From assembly GCF_015752285.1 (NCBI RefSeq), contig NZ_JADOUY010000004.1:310001-374000 (forward strand): DNA of 64,000 nt. The letters are read 5' to 3'. This document shows positions 48,202 through 56,726 of the stretch, piece after piece. Positions within the stretch are counted from its first letter, which is position 1. Every line of letters starts with the position of its first letter. The notes below the pieces were generated by a model that saw only the letters and a list, made by a program, of their open reading frames with translations, was not told the DNA's origin and ran no database searches. The position numbers and the translations under genes are program-made. Source of the DNA: Mycetocola_A sp015752285 (lineage in GTDB: Bacteria; Actinomycetota; Actinomycetes; Actinomycetales; Microbacteriaceae).

Positions 48202-48663
48202 CTACAGGCGGGTCCCGAACGTGTCGCACCACACCTTCTCATTGAACGTGCTGGTGTATTCCGACAGCCCCTGAATCTTTTCGACGGTCACTGCCCGACC
48301 GCTGATGCCATAGAGCCGGATCCGCTTACGGGTGTCTGGTGTCAGGGGGAGATTCTGCTGGGTGTCCTTCACCAGGGTGACCGTCTTGTCGGCGATGTCG
48401 GCAGCGATGGCATGGTGTTCGGCGCTGCCGATGACCGACAGGGCGTCGGTCGACGGCACGAGCTCGTCCCGCGGGATGGTGTGGAGACCGAGCGAGGCCT
48501 CCAGCGCGAGGATCCGGATGACGGCGTCGTGCAGTCGTTCGTCGCAGCCGGCCGCGATCGCTGCTGGAACGAGGTCTCTCCGCCTCATCGCCTGGGTCAT
48601 TCCGACCATCATCGAGGCATCGGTGAGGATCACCCGGTGGAACTGTGCGCGGAGATCGACCAT
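48202..48663 (-). pseudogene. Remnant of a GH3 glycoside hydrolase with internal deletions
   Basis: A 153-codon frame that retains three separated parts of a GH3 beta-hexosaminidase/glucosidase-type protein: VILTDASMMVGMTQAMRRRD near the start, ADKTVTLVKDTQQNLPLTPD in the middle, and a C-terminal end KVWCDTFGTRL. The N-terminal half of the catalytic domain is missing. From memory of the family, residues also appear lost between AAGCD and ERLHDA and between LYGISG and the C-terminal segment, both in frame. A ribosome site (AAGGA) and ATG 48663 are kept. It is almost certainly non-functional as a glycosidase. Confidence 0.7.
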
Positions 48664-48745
48664 GAGGAAATCCTTGTTATCCGGGCAGCGCGGGGGAGGA
48701 GACGCCCGCTTGTGGCCTATCCCGCACTGTGCCCGGCGGTTTCGT

Positions 48746-48755
48746 CAACCGGTTG
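48746..48755. promoter_or_regulatory. LacI-type operator upstream of the GH3 remnant
   Basis: The core CAACCGGTTG is a perfect palindrome. The extended 15-mer GTCAACCGGTTGCCA (48744-48758) is the exact reverse complement of the 15-mer at 53767-53781 upstream of uxaC. It lies about 83 bases before the remnant's start. Confidence 0.7.
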
Positions 48756-48801
48756 CCACGGATCACGGTGGATTACCATGGCCACTCGGACGCTCATTTG
48801 G

Positions 48802-48811
48802 CAATCGGTTG
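48802..48811. promoter_or_regulatory. Second LacI-type operator upstream of the isomerase gene
   Basis: CAATCGGTTG within TGGCAATCGGTTGCA (48799-48813) differs by one base from the perfect CAACCGGTTG core. It lies about 100 bases before the gene at 48911, so the two sites straddle this 247-base divergent region. Nothing else is recognised in the region. Confidence 0.6.
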
Positions 48812-48910
48812 CAGGATCGACGGTCGCCGCCTAAGCTGACCGGAGTGCCCGGCGGAGAAGCCCGCCGAGGGTTCCCAGAGACGTGAACGACGAAAAGGTG
48901 GCTCGGAGAC

Positions 48911-49762
48911 ATGACCAAACCCGAATCTGTGACCTGGACCCTGTCGGGTTTCGGCGACGAGATCTCCCCTGACCCGGCGATCCAGATGGCGGTGCTCGAG
49001 GCGCTCGGTGCTTCTCACCTCGAGGTGAGAAGCACCTGGGACGTGAACGTGGTCGATCTCACCGACGATCAGCTCTCGGCGCTCGCCGGCCAGCTGACGG
49101 CACAGGGCTTCCAGGCGTCTGCTGTCGCATCACCGATCGGCAAGGTCGATGTTTCGCTCGATCCGGAACTCGAGGTGGAACGCCTGCGCAGGATCATCCG
49201 CGTCGCGCATGCCCTCGGCACCCCGAACATCCGCATCTTCTCGTTCTTCCGAGGAGACGGTGTGACGGTCGAATCCACGCGCGATGCGGTGATGTTCCGC
49301 ATGCGACGACTGGCAGATGAAGCCGAACGCGAGGGCGTCACTCTCCTGCACGAGAACGAGAAGGGCATCTACGGCGACACCCCCGAGCGCGTGCTCGACC
49401 TCGTCGAGTCCGTCGGCTCGCCGGCTCTCCGGCTGGCCTGGGACAGCGCCAACTTCGTCCAGGTGGGTGTCGAGCGCCCCCACGACACCGGGTTCGCTCT
49501 CCTCCGGCAGTACCTCGACTACCTTCAGGTGAAGGACGCCGTCGCGGCGACGGGCCAGGTGGTCCCCGCCGGGCACGGCGATGGCCAGGTGCTCGAAACC
49601 CTCACCGCGTTGCGCGACGACGGCTATACCGGGTTCGCCTCGCTCGAGCCCCACCTCAGCGCAGCGCACTCCCTGGGCGGATTCTCGGGCCCCGCCGCAT
49701 TCGGGCAGGCGGCCCGCGCATTCGCCGGACTGCTCGCCGAAATCGGCGTGAGCACGAAATGA
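48911..49762 (+). CDS. Sugar phosphate isomerase/epimerase (xylose-isomerase-like TIM barrel)
   Basis: A 283-residue protein of the AP-endonuclease-2 / xylose-isomerase-like fold. Metal-site segments are LLHENEKGIYGDTPERVLDL, LAWDSANFVQVG, LQVKDAVAA, and PAGHGDGQ with a final FASLEPH. Substrates in this family range from ketoses to inositols. Its operator suggests control with the glucuronate genes. It overlaps the next, degraded frame by four bases (ATGA), so it was once first in an operon. Confidence 0.88.
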   Translation: MTKPESVTWTLSGFGDEISPDPAIQMAVLEALGASHLEVRSTWDVNVVDLTDDQLSALAGQLTAQGFQASAVASPIGKVDVSLDPELEVERLRRIIRVAHALGTPNIRIFSFFRGDGVTVESTRDAVMFRMRRLADEAEREGVTLLHENEKGIYGDTPERVLDLVESVGSPALRLAWDSANFVQVGVERPHDTGFALLRQYLDYLQVKDAVAATGQVVPAGHGDGQVLETLTALRDDGYTGFASLEPHLSAAHSLGGFSGPAAFGQAARAFAGLLAEIGVSTK

Positions 49763-50396
49763 CTCGGGCTACCGTCGCCATCGTCGGCGCCGGCCCGATC
49801 GCGCGTGCCCACGCCCGCGTCGTCGTCGCCCACCCGGACCTGCGGCTTGTCGCGGTCATCGCTCCGGAGGAGGCAGGATCGCTGTTGATCGATACCGTCG
49901 TGAACCGGTTCGCGGGCGAGGGAGTGCGACTGTTCGCAGACCTCGCCGACCTCCTTGAAGCGGCCGAGATCGACATCGTCGCCATCGGAGAGGTGGAGGA
50001 CGCTTCGGTCGCCCGATCGGCCGTCTCCGCAGGCAGGACAGTCGTCGGCGGCGAGGGTGCTGAAGCGACCGGGCCCGGTCGCCGATCACCGTGCCCTGTT
50101 CGACGAGATCTCACCGGACGTGATTCAGATCTGCACACCGCACGACACCACGCCGCTCTCGCGATCGACGCGCTCGAGCGCGGGATTCATGTGGTTCTCG
50201 AAAAGTTTCTTACCCACACCAGGGACGAGGCAGACCGGCTGATGCTCGCCGCGGAGAGCGGTTCTGGATCGTCGCCGAAGCGGCACGGAAGTCGTTCGAC
50301 ATCATCCAGGACGTCTACGACCAGTCGTACCCGGAGCGGGCGGGACAACGCACCAGAAAACTCTCAGACCCCACGGAACGGAACCCACAGATATGA
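49759..50396 (+). pseudogene. Fragmented Gfo/Idh/MocA oxidoreductase(s)
   Basis: Three family fragments lie in succession and in different frames. 49759 to about 50055 encodes an N-terminal NAD domain (VAIVGAGPIARAHARVVVAH). About 50063-50148, one frame over, reads ADHRALFDEISPDVIQICTP, then HDT. The match resumes in the first frame as AALAIDALERGIHVVLEKFL. About 50265-50396 encodes a C-terminal piece (ARKSFDIIQDVYDQSYPERA) in another frame. A single missing C near 50148 explains one frameshift. It is clearly broken. The last TGA overlaps the ATG of the intact homologue at 50393. Confidence 0.8.
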
Positions 50397-51559
50397 CGAA
50401 GAAAGTCCGCCTCGGAATCATCGGGCTCGGTGCCCAGGGCTCCACGTATGCGTCATTCATCGCCGACGGCCTCGTGCCCAACATGGAGGTTGCAGCGATA
50501 GCAGACCACGACCAGACGAAAGCGGCCGTCGCCTCCGAGCGTTACCCGGATGCCGCGTTCTTCGGCAACCACATCGACCTGCTCGAGAGTGAAACGGTCG
50601 ACGCGATCATCACCTGCGTTCCGCACTTCCTCCACCCGCAAATGGGTATCGACGCGCTGGAACGCAACGTTCACGCGCTTGTCGAGAAGCCGGCAGGGGT
50701 GTACACGAAGCAGGTTTCCGAGCTCAATGCCGTCGCCGCGTCGAAGCCGGAGTTGAGCTTCGGCATCATGTTCAACCAGCGCAACAACCCGCTGTACATG
50801 CGGCTCAAGGAGATCGTCGACAACGGCGAGATCGGGAGCATTCTGCGCACCAACTGGATCATCACCAACTGGTGGCGTCCGCAGGGATACTACGACCAGA
50901 GCGCCTGGCGCGCCACGTGGGGCGGAGAGGGCGGGGGAGTCCTGGTGAACCAGGCCCCGCACCAACTCGACCTGTGGCAGTGGATCTGCGGTGTCCCCGT
51001 CTCGGTCTATTCGAAGGTCGCGTTCGGGTACCGACGCAACATTGCCGTAGAAGACGAGGTCACCGCTCTCGTCGACTATGGCAACGGGGCCACCGGGGTG
51101 TTCGTCACGGCCACCCACGAGTTGACCGGAACCGATCGCTTCGAGATCGTCGGCGACCGGGGCAAGATCGTCGTCGAGAACAGCAAGACCGCAACCGTGA
51201 CCCGGCTCAGCCGTCCGGAACGGGAGATCTCCGAGGGCATGGGGATGGACGACGTACGCAAGCTGTTCATGGGCCAAATGAATCTCGCGGAGCTGTACAC
51301 GCAGGAGATCATCGAGTTCGACTCGGCGTGGGGCTCTCAGCACGCCGGTGTTCTCGAGAACTTCGCGGCGAACATTCTCGACGGCACGCCGTTGCTCGCG
51401 CCCGGTTCGGACGGCATCATGGGTGTCCGTCTCGCGAACGCCATTCACCTCTCTGCCTGGACAGGGCAGGAGGTCTCACTCGACTTCGACGACGAGCTCT
51501 TCCTCAGCGAGCTCAACTCGCGAATCGCAGAAGAGGGCCAGTTCTCCGGACGCCCCTGA
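50393..51559 (+). CDS. Gfo/Idh/MocA-family NAD(P)-dependent oxidoreductase
   Basis: A 388-residue intact dehydrogenase. The Rossmann loop is LGIIGLGAQGSTYASFI, the catalytic lysine is in VEKPAGVYTKQV, and the substrate segment GGGVLVNQAPHQLDLWQWIC contains the family's H-x-x-D. It would oxidise or reduce a sugar or inositol derivative. It follows a degraded copy of the same family and ends in a terminator. The substrate is unknown; context suggests uronates or glucosides. Confidence 0.92.
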   Translation: MTKKVRLGIIGLGAQGSTYASFIADGLVPNMEVAAIADHDQTKAAVASERYPDAAFFGNHIDLLESETVDAIITCVPHFLHPQMGIDALERNVHALVEKPAGVYTKQVSELNAVAASKPELSFGIMFNQRNNPLYMRLKEIVDNGEIGSILRTNWIITNWWRPQGYYDQSAWRATWGGEGGGVLVNQAPHQLDLWQWICGVPVSVYSKVAFGYRRNIAVEDEVTALVDYGNGATGVFVTATHELTGTDRFEIVGDRGKIVVENSKTATVTRLSRPEREISEGMGMDDVRKLFMGQMNLAELYTQEIIEFDSAWGSQHAGVLENFAANILDGTPLLAPGSDGIMGVRLANAIHLSAWTGQEVSLDFDDELFLSELNSRIAEEGQFSGRP

Positions 51560-51574
51560 CGTTGCGAAACCGAA

Positions 51575-51605
51575 CGACCCCGTCGCGGCGCGGCGGGGCC
51601 GTTTT
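51575..51605 (+). terminator. Rho-independent terminator after the oxidoreductase gene
   Basis: CG-A-CCCCG (51575-51582) pairs with CGGGG-C-CG (51594-51601), leaving a GC-rich loop, and is followed by TTTT. It lies 16 bases after the stop codon. Confidence 0.75.
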
Positions 51606-51650
51606 GCGTACCGACTGGGTGGCGGATGTTGATTTCGGCAACGATTGTTT

Positions 51651-51803
51651 GTGACCGTGCACCCGGAGCATCCGTACACGCAGCGGCTGCTGCTCGCCTC
51701 GCCCGTGCCTGACCCTGATCGCCAGGAGCACCCTCGAGCCAACCGCCGCCGGCTGCTTGCGCAGCAGCGTGAACAGGACATTCAGGCGGGCGTCGCGGCG
51801 TAG
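51651..51803 (+). pseudogene. C-terminal remnant of an oligopeptide-type ABC ATPase
   Basis: Fifty codons ending in TAG read HPEHPYTQRLLLASPVPDPD, then RQEHPRANRRR. This is the conserved C-terminal segment of Dpp/Opp-type ATP-binding proteins, just after the catalytic domain. No Walker motif, signature or upstream frame remains. It lies in the 332-base gap between the oxidoreductase terminator and the LacI gene. It implies that a peptide/oligosaccharide ABC importer was once encoded here. Confidence 0.75.
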
Positions 51804-51891
51804 GCCGGGTTTCCGGTCCGTGCGATACCGTAGTCCCGACCGCAGAGGCGGCCGCGAGACGGCGTGAAACCGCGCCCGGAGGAGTACCCAG

Positions 51892-52953
51892 ATGCCCACT
51901 GAGGCCGTTGCGAATGAACCGAGCCAGCCCGCACGCCGCGGGTCTCGCGGCAAATCGGCTCCGACGATCTATGACGTAGCCAGGCTGGCCGGCGTGAACC
52001 CGTCGACGGTCTCCCGTGCGCTCAGCCAGCCTGGGCGGATCAACATCAAGACCGAGGAGCGGATCCACCAGGCCGCGAAAGACCTCAACTACCGGCTCAA
52101 CCCGATGGCGCGAGCGTTACCGACCGGCCGCACCAATACCCTCGGCCTCCTGCTGGCCGACATCACCAACCCGATGATCTTCGGCATCGTTCGCGGAGCC
52201 GAACAGGCGGCAAGCCAGGAGGGGTACACCCTCGTCATCGCGGAATCGCAGGAGTCAGGGGAGCGCGAGGCGACGACGGCCGAGCGGGTGCAGCCGTCGG
52301 TCGACGGCCTCATCCTCGGCACCACCCGGCTCGACGATGAACGGATCCAGAACCTCGCGGCGTCGAAACCTCTTGTGCTCATCAACCGTGACGTCGAAGG
52401 CGTGTCGAGCATCCTCCCCGATGTGAACCCGGGCATCGATCAGGCGCTTGCTCACCTGCAGGAGCTCGGACACACAAGCGTCGCCTACCTCTCCGGGCCG
52501 GCGAACTCGTGGATGAGCGGCACCCGCTGGGCCAGCCTGCTCGAACGGGCACCAGCCAGGGGAATGTCGATCGTCGAGATCGGCCCCGGCGTGCCGACCC
52601 TCGACGGAGGCCGGGCAGCGCTGTCCCGGATCATCGCCTCTGGCGTCACCGCCGTCGTCGCATACAACGACCTCATGGCCATCGGCCTGCTTCGCGCGGC
52701 AGGGGAGCAGGGCATCGACGTACCCGGTCGGATGAGCATCATCGGCTTCGACGACATCTTCGGCTCCGACTTCACCACGCCGGCGCTCACCACCATCAGG
52801 ATGCCGCTGGCGCTCGCCGGGGAGCGAGCAGTGCGTCTCGCGCTTCAGATGGTCGGTTCTGGCGGGGACCGCGTGATCGCCCCCGTCGCGGGGGAAAAGC
52901 CCATCGTCACCGAGCTCGTCGTGCGTTCTTCGACCGGGCGCCCGACGCGCTGA
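51892..52953 (+). CDS. LacI-family transcriptional regulator
   Basis: A 353-residue repressor. The helix-turn-helix is TIYDVARLAGVNPSTVSRAL (about 25-44), and the hinge runs to LNYRLNPMARALPTGRTNTL. A periplasmic-binding-like effector domain follows (DDIFGSDFTTPALTTI). ATG 51892 has GGAGGA upstream. It is the best candidate to bind the CAACCGGTTG sites at 48746, 48802 and 53770, which flank it on both sides. The inducer is likely a uronate. Confidence 0.92.
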   Translation: MPTEAVANEPSQPARRGSRGKSAPTIYDVARLAGVNPSTVSRALSQPGRINIKTEERIHQAAKDLNYRLNPMARALPTGRTNTLGLLLADITNPMIFGIVRGAEQAASQEGYTLVIAESQESGEREATTAERVQPSVDGLILGTTRLDDERIQNLAASKPLVLINRDVEGVSSILPDVNPGIDQALAHLQELGHTSVAYLSGPANSWMSGTRWASLLERAPARGMSIVEIGPGVPTLDGGRAALSRIIASGVTAVVAYNDLMAIGLLRAAGEQGIDVPGRMSIIGFDDIFGSDFTTPALTTIRMPLALAGERAVRLALQMVGSGGDRVIAPVAGEKPIVTELVVRSSTGRPTR

Positions 52954-53007
52954 CGCCGGCAGGCGAGTGCGGTCGGACACTCCGCACGGGAGCGACGGTG
53001 GCCGCGA

Positions 53008-53655
53008 CTAAAAGAGGTCGCTGTAGCCGAGCGCCATGAGGTTCTCCCTCGACGTCGTCAGGCAATCGAAGACATCCCGCCCATACACATCGTCCTGCTT
53101 GACGAGAAGATACTCCGCACCGCTCCTGATGCTCTGCTCGACGATGCCACGGAAGTCGAGATTGCCTTCTCTCACCTCGGCGAACTGTACGACACCGGTG
53201 AACGCCGCCATGAAGGCGGGGACGTCGCCCTCAGCCAGCGCCTGGAACGCCGAGTCCGGCAGCGAGCCGATGCGGTAGTCCTTGAGATGCACCATCGCCA
53301 CCCGGTCGCCGTACTTCGCGATCGTGGAGACCGGGTCGAGGCCACCCCGTTGGATCCAATGCACATCGAGCTCGAGACCGAGAAGTGGCGCACGGTCCGC
53401 GATGGTGTCGAGCAGCTGCTTGCCGTCGTACGTCGCGAATTCGATGTGGTGGTTGTGGTGGTAGAGCCGGATGCCGTGTTCGGCAAGGCGGGCCGCGACA
53501 TCGTTGGTCGCGTCGCAGAACTCGAGCACGGTGTCGAGCGAGCCCATCGCGTCGAACGGGAGCATGCCGATTCGGATCATCGACACGTCGAGGGCTTTCG
53601 CGTCTTCGGCACAACTGTCTTCGAGCATCATGGCCTGAACGCCGATTTTCGCCAC
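53008..53655 (-). pseudogene. Internally deleted sugar phosphate isomerase/epimerase
   Basis: A 215-codon frame from GTG 53655, with AGGAGG upstream on the minus strand. The start KIGVQAMMLEDS matches a family whose members are usually about 280-290 residues. It then jumps directly to DAKALDVSMIRIGMLPFDAM, which normally lies some 70 residues further on. The rest is intact: HNHHIEFATYDGKQL, LELDVHWIQRGGLDP, VHLKDYRIG. The lost part includes the second and third strands of the barrel, so the product is probably inactive. The frame is preserved, so it may still be translated. Confidence 0.65.
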
Positions 53656-53695
53656 TGAGATTCCTCCAGGGATTCGCGGCATCCGACCGTGGAAG

Positions 53696-53781
53696 CCGGT
53701 TGACAGCTCGGGGGACTCCGAACGACGGCACCCTCTACGCTGTCAGTTGTTATGGAGAGGACGGCTTGGCAACCGGTTGAC
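53696..53781. promoter_or_regulatory. Operator region between the deleted isomerase and uxaC
   Basis: CAACCGGTTG at 53770-53779 sits within TGGCAACCGGTTGAC (53767-53781), identical in reverse to 48744-48758. A half-match CCGGTTGACA at 53696-53705 repeats 53773-53782 at a 77-base distance. Both lie in the 162-base divergent region, allowing repression of the genes on either side, perhaps with looping. Confidence 0.65.
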
Positions 53782-53817
53782 ACAAAGACCGACTCACTGT
53801 TGAATGGAGGAGTGTCA

Positions 53818-55230
53818 ATGAAGCTGCAACTCGACCAGGACCGACTGTTTCCCTCTGACCCCGCCACGCGCGACGTGGCCAGGGCGCTGTACGAACAGGT
53901 CGCCGACCTGCCCATCATCTCGCCGCACGGCCACGTCGCTCCATCACTCCTCGTCGACGACCAGCCGTTCCCGGATCCCGCCGAACTCTTCATCAGGTTC
54001 GACCACTACGTCACCCGGCTGATGCACGCCGCCGGGGTCGACCTCGACGCCCTCGGGATACCGAGCACGTCCGCGTCGATGCCGGTCGCCTCACCACGCG
54101 AGGTCTGGCGCACCTTCAGCGCACACTGGCAGCTCTATGCCGGTACGGCATCCGGCTACTGGCTGCAGAGCACGTTCAGTTCGCTCTTCGGTATCGATGT
54201 CCATCCGGATGAGTCGAACGCCGATGCGCTGTACGACCGGATCCAGGCCGCCCTCGTCACGCCCGAATTCCGGCCTCGAGCACTCTTCGCCCGTTTCGGC
54301 ATCGATGTGCTGGCGACGACGGACGACCCGATGGACGACCTCGCGGCGCACCGGGCGCTCGCAGGCGATCCCTCGTTCAACGGGCGTGTCCTTCCGACCT
54401 TCCGGCCGGATGCCTACCTCAACCCGGCCACTCCGGGGTGGTCGTCGAACGTCGGCAGGCTCGCGGACTGGAACGGCAGCTCCGTCTCGAGCTATGCCGG
54501 GTACATCGAAGCGCTCGCCGGTCGCCGCCGGTTCTTTGTCGAGAACGGGGCCGTCTCGGCCGATCACGGAGTGTTCGAGCCCTTCACCCTCGACCTGGCG
54601 CCGTCGGATGCCGCGTCTCTCTTCGATCGCGCCCTCACCGGTTCGCTCACCGCCGGCGAGGCCCGGGCGTTCACCGGCCACATGCTGATGGAGAGCGCCA
54701 GGATGAGCGTCGAAGACGGACTCGTCATGACCGTTCACCCCGGCGTCTATCGCAACCACTCGAGCGAGACGTTCGCCGCGTTCGGTCCGGACACCGGACA
54801 CGACATCCCCGTGACCACCACGTACGTGGAGAACATCCGTCCGCTGCTCGAGCGCTACGGCAACGAGAAAGACTTCCACCTCGTGCTGTTCAGCGTCGAC
54901 GAAACGGTCTATTCGCGTGAGGTCGCACCGCTGGCCGGCTTCTACCCCAGCGTCTACATCGGTGCACCGTGGTGGTTCCTCGACGCCCCGGATGCCGTTG
55001 CGCGGTTCCGGTCGGCCGTGACCGAGACGGCCGGCTTCTATCGCAGCTCCGGTTTCATCGACGACACCCGCGCCTTTCTCTCCATTCCCGCCCGCCACGA
55101 CATGGCCCGCAGACTCGATTCCGCGTTCCTGGCCCGACTCGTACGAGAGGGCCGGATCGCCCAGCCCGCCGCCGAACGGATCGTGCGGGACCTCGTCGAC
55201 GCGCTGCCCCGAAAGGTTTTCAAACTGTGA
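53818..55230 (+). CDS. uxaC: Glucuronate isomerase
   Basis: A 470-residue amidohydrolase-fold isomerase converting D-glucuronate to D-fructuronate. The PIISPHGHV motif carries metal-ligand histidines, and FIRFDHYVTRLMHAAGV and VLATTDDPMDDL are family segments. ATG 53818 has TGGAGGAG upstream; the longer open frame includes the operator. It is the first gene of the uxaC-uxuB-manD-gntK operon. Confidence 0.94.
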   Translation: MKLQLDQDRLFPSDPATRDVARALYEQVADLPIISPHGHVAPSLLVDDQPFPDPAELFIRFDHYVTRLMHAAGVDLDALGIPSTSASMPVASPREVWRTFSAHWQLYAGTASGYWLQSTFSSLFGIDVHPDESNADALYDRIQAALVTPEFRPRALFARFGIDVLATTDDPMDDLAAHRALAGDPSFNGRVLPTFRPDAYLNPATPGWSSNVGRLADWNGSSVSSYAGYIEALAGRRRFFVENGAVSADHGVFEPFTLDLAPSDAASLFDRALTGSLTAGEARAFTGHMLMESARMSVEDGLVMTVHPGVYRNHSSETFAAFGPDTGHDIPVTTTYVENIRPLLERYGNEKDFHLVLFSVDETVYSREVAPLAGFYPSVYIGAPWWFLDAPDAVARFRSAVTETAGFYRSSGFIDDTRAFLSIPARHDMARRLDSAFLARLVREGRIAQPAAERIVRDLVDALPRKVFKL

Positions 55231-56726
55231 GCACTGCAACCGTCCCCGCCGTCCCGCTCACCCGGGCGGCCCTCGCCGACCGGGACGGGCGAGCGGATGC
55301 CGTCGCTGCTCCCGTTCGGATCGTCCACATCGGGCTTGGCGCATTCCATCGCGCCCACCAGGCCTGGTACACGGCGCAGGTCGACGAAGCCGGGGAGTGG
55401 GGGATCGCCGCATTCACCGGCAGGAACCCGACGGCCGCCGCGGAACTCGCGCCGCAGGGCGGGCTCTACACGGTGATCGAACGATCGTCGAGCGGCGACA
55501 GCGCCTCCATCGTGACGAGCATCGTCGACGCTGTCGATGGAGCCGACCTGGAGCGTTTCACCGCCCTGATGGCAGCGCCGTCGACGGCCATCGTCACCAC
55601 GACGATCACCGAGGCCGGCTACCGGCTCACGCCAACGGGTCAGCCCGACCTCGACGACGATGCCATGCGCCACGACATCGCCTGGCTTTCGAGCAACCTC
55701 GACGCCGAGTCGAGGGACCGCGACGGCGGACCGAGCACGACACTCGGCCGGCTCGTCCTCGGGCTGAACGCCAGGCAGCTCTCCGGCGGAGGTCCTCTTG
55801 CCGTCGTCCCCTGCGACAACATGCCAGACAACGGCGCATTCGTGAAAACCGGGCTCACTGCCCTCGCCGCCCTTTCCCATCAGGTGACAGCCGACTGGAT
55901 CAGCGAGAACGTCTCCTTCGTCTCCACCTCCGTCGACCGCATCACGCCGAAGACAACGGCTGCAGACGTCGAGACGGCTGCCCGCCTCACCGGATGGTCG
56001 GATGCCGCCCCCGTGATCACCGAACCGTTCAGGGACTGGGTGCTGTCCGGGAACTTCCCGGCCGGGCGCCCGGCCTGGGAGCGCGCGGGAGCCCGCTTCG
56101 TCGATGAGATCGAGCCATTCGAGCGCCGAAAGTTGTGGCTGCTCAACGGCTCACACACCCTGCTCGCCTATGCAGGCGCGCTGCGCGGCCACGAGACCGT
56201 CGCATCGGCCATCGCCGACCCGACCTGCCGCACCTGGGTCGACGGGTTCTGGGACGAGGCCTCCCGTCATCTCCCCGACGGCCTCGACCTGGCCGATTAC
56301 AGGGTGTCTCTCATCGAGCGCTTCACCAACGCAAATATCGAGCATCGGCTCGCACAGATCGGCATGGAAGGCGTGATGAAGCTCCGTGTGCGCATCGTTC
56401 CCGTGCTGTTCGCTGAGCGGGCGGCCGGGCGGGACGGCGCTGCAGGCATCCGTGCCATCGGTTCCTGGCTGGCACTCGTCATCGCTGGAGCCGATCTTCC
56501 CGATTCCTTTGCTGACGACATCGCGAACGCACTCGCGCTCGGTGACTCGGCAGATGAGGCGCTCCTGCGACTCATCGACGACCGGCTGGTCGACAACGCA
56601 GATCTGCTCGTCGAGATTCGGGCAGGAGCAGCTGACGCTCGCCGCAGCACCCCCGTGGCCGCCCTCACGGAGCCGAGACGCCGCGAGACGCGTAACCACC
56701 CACTCACGATCAAGGAATCACCATGA
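55227..56726 (+). CDS. uxuB: Fructuronate reductase (mannitol dehydrogenase family)
   Basis: A 499-residue polyol dehydrogenase reducing D-fructuronate to D-mannonate. The NAD motif is RIVHIGLGAFHRAHQAWYT and the catalytic K-x4-N-x2-H stretch is KLWLLNGSHTLLAYAG. GTG 55227 overlaps the uxaC stop (GTGA); the open frame before it is a shadow of uxaC. The C-terminal helical domain (DGFWDEASRHLPDGLDLADY) is complete. Confidence 0.93.
   Translation: MSTATVPAVPLTRAALADRDGRADAVAAPVRIVHIGLGAFHRAHQAWYTAQVDEAGEWGIAAFTGRNPTAAAELAPQGGLYTVIERSSSGDSASIVTSIVDAVDGADLERFTALMAAPSTAIVTTTITEAGYRLTPTGQPDLDDDAMRHDIAWLSSNLDAESRDRDGGPSTTLGRLVLGLNARQLSGGGPLAVVPCDNMPDNGAFVKTGLTALAALSHQVTADWISENVSFVSTSVDRITPKTTAADVETAARLTGWSDAAPVITEPFRDWVLSGNFPAGRPAWERAGARFVDEIEPFERRKLWLLNGSHTLLAYAGALRGHETVASAIADPTCRTWVDGFWDEASRHLPDGLDLADYRVSLIERFTNANIEHRLAQIGMEGVMKLRVRIVPVLFAERAAGRDGAAGIRAIGSWLALVIAGADLPDSFADDIANALALGDSADEALLRLIDDRLVDNADLLVEIRAGAADARRSTPVAALTEPRRRETRNHPLTIKESP

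Noticed and set aside
53777..53805. TTGACA-17-TTGAAT promoter for uxaC
   Set aside because: Transcription would start about six bases before the ATG and remove the strong ribosome site; the TTGACA is better explained as part of the operator.
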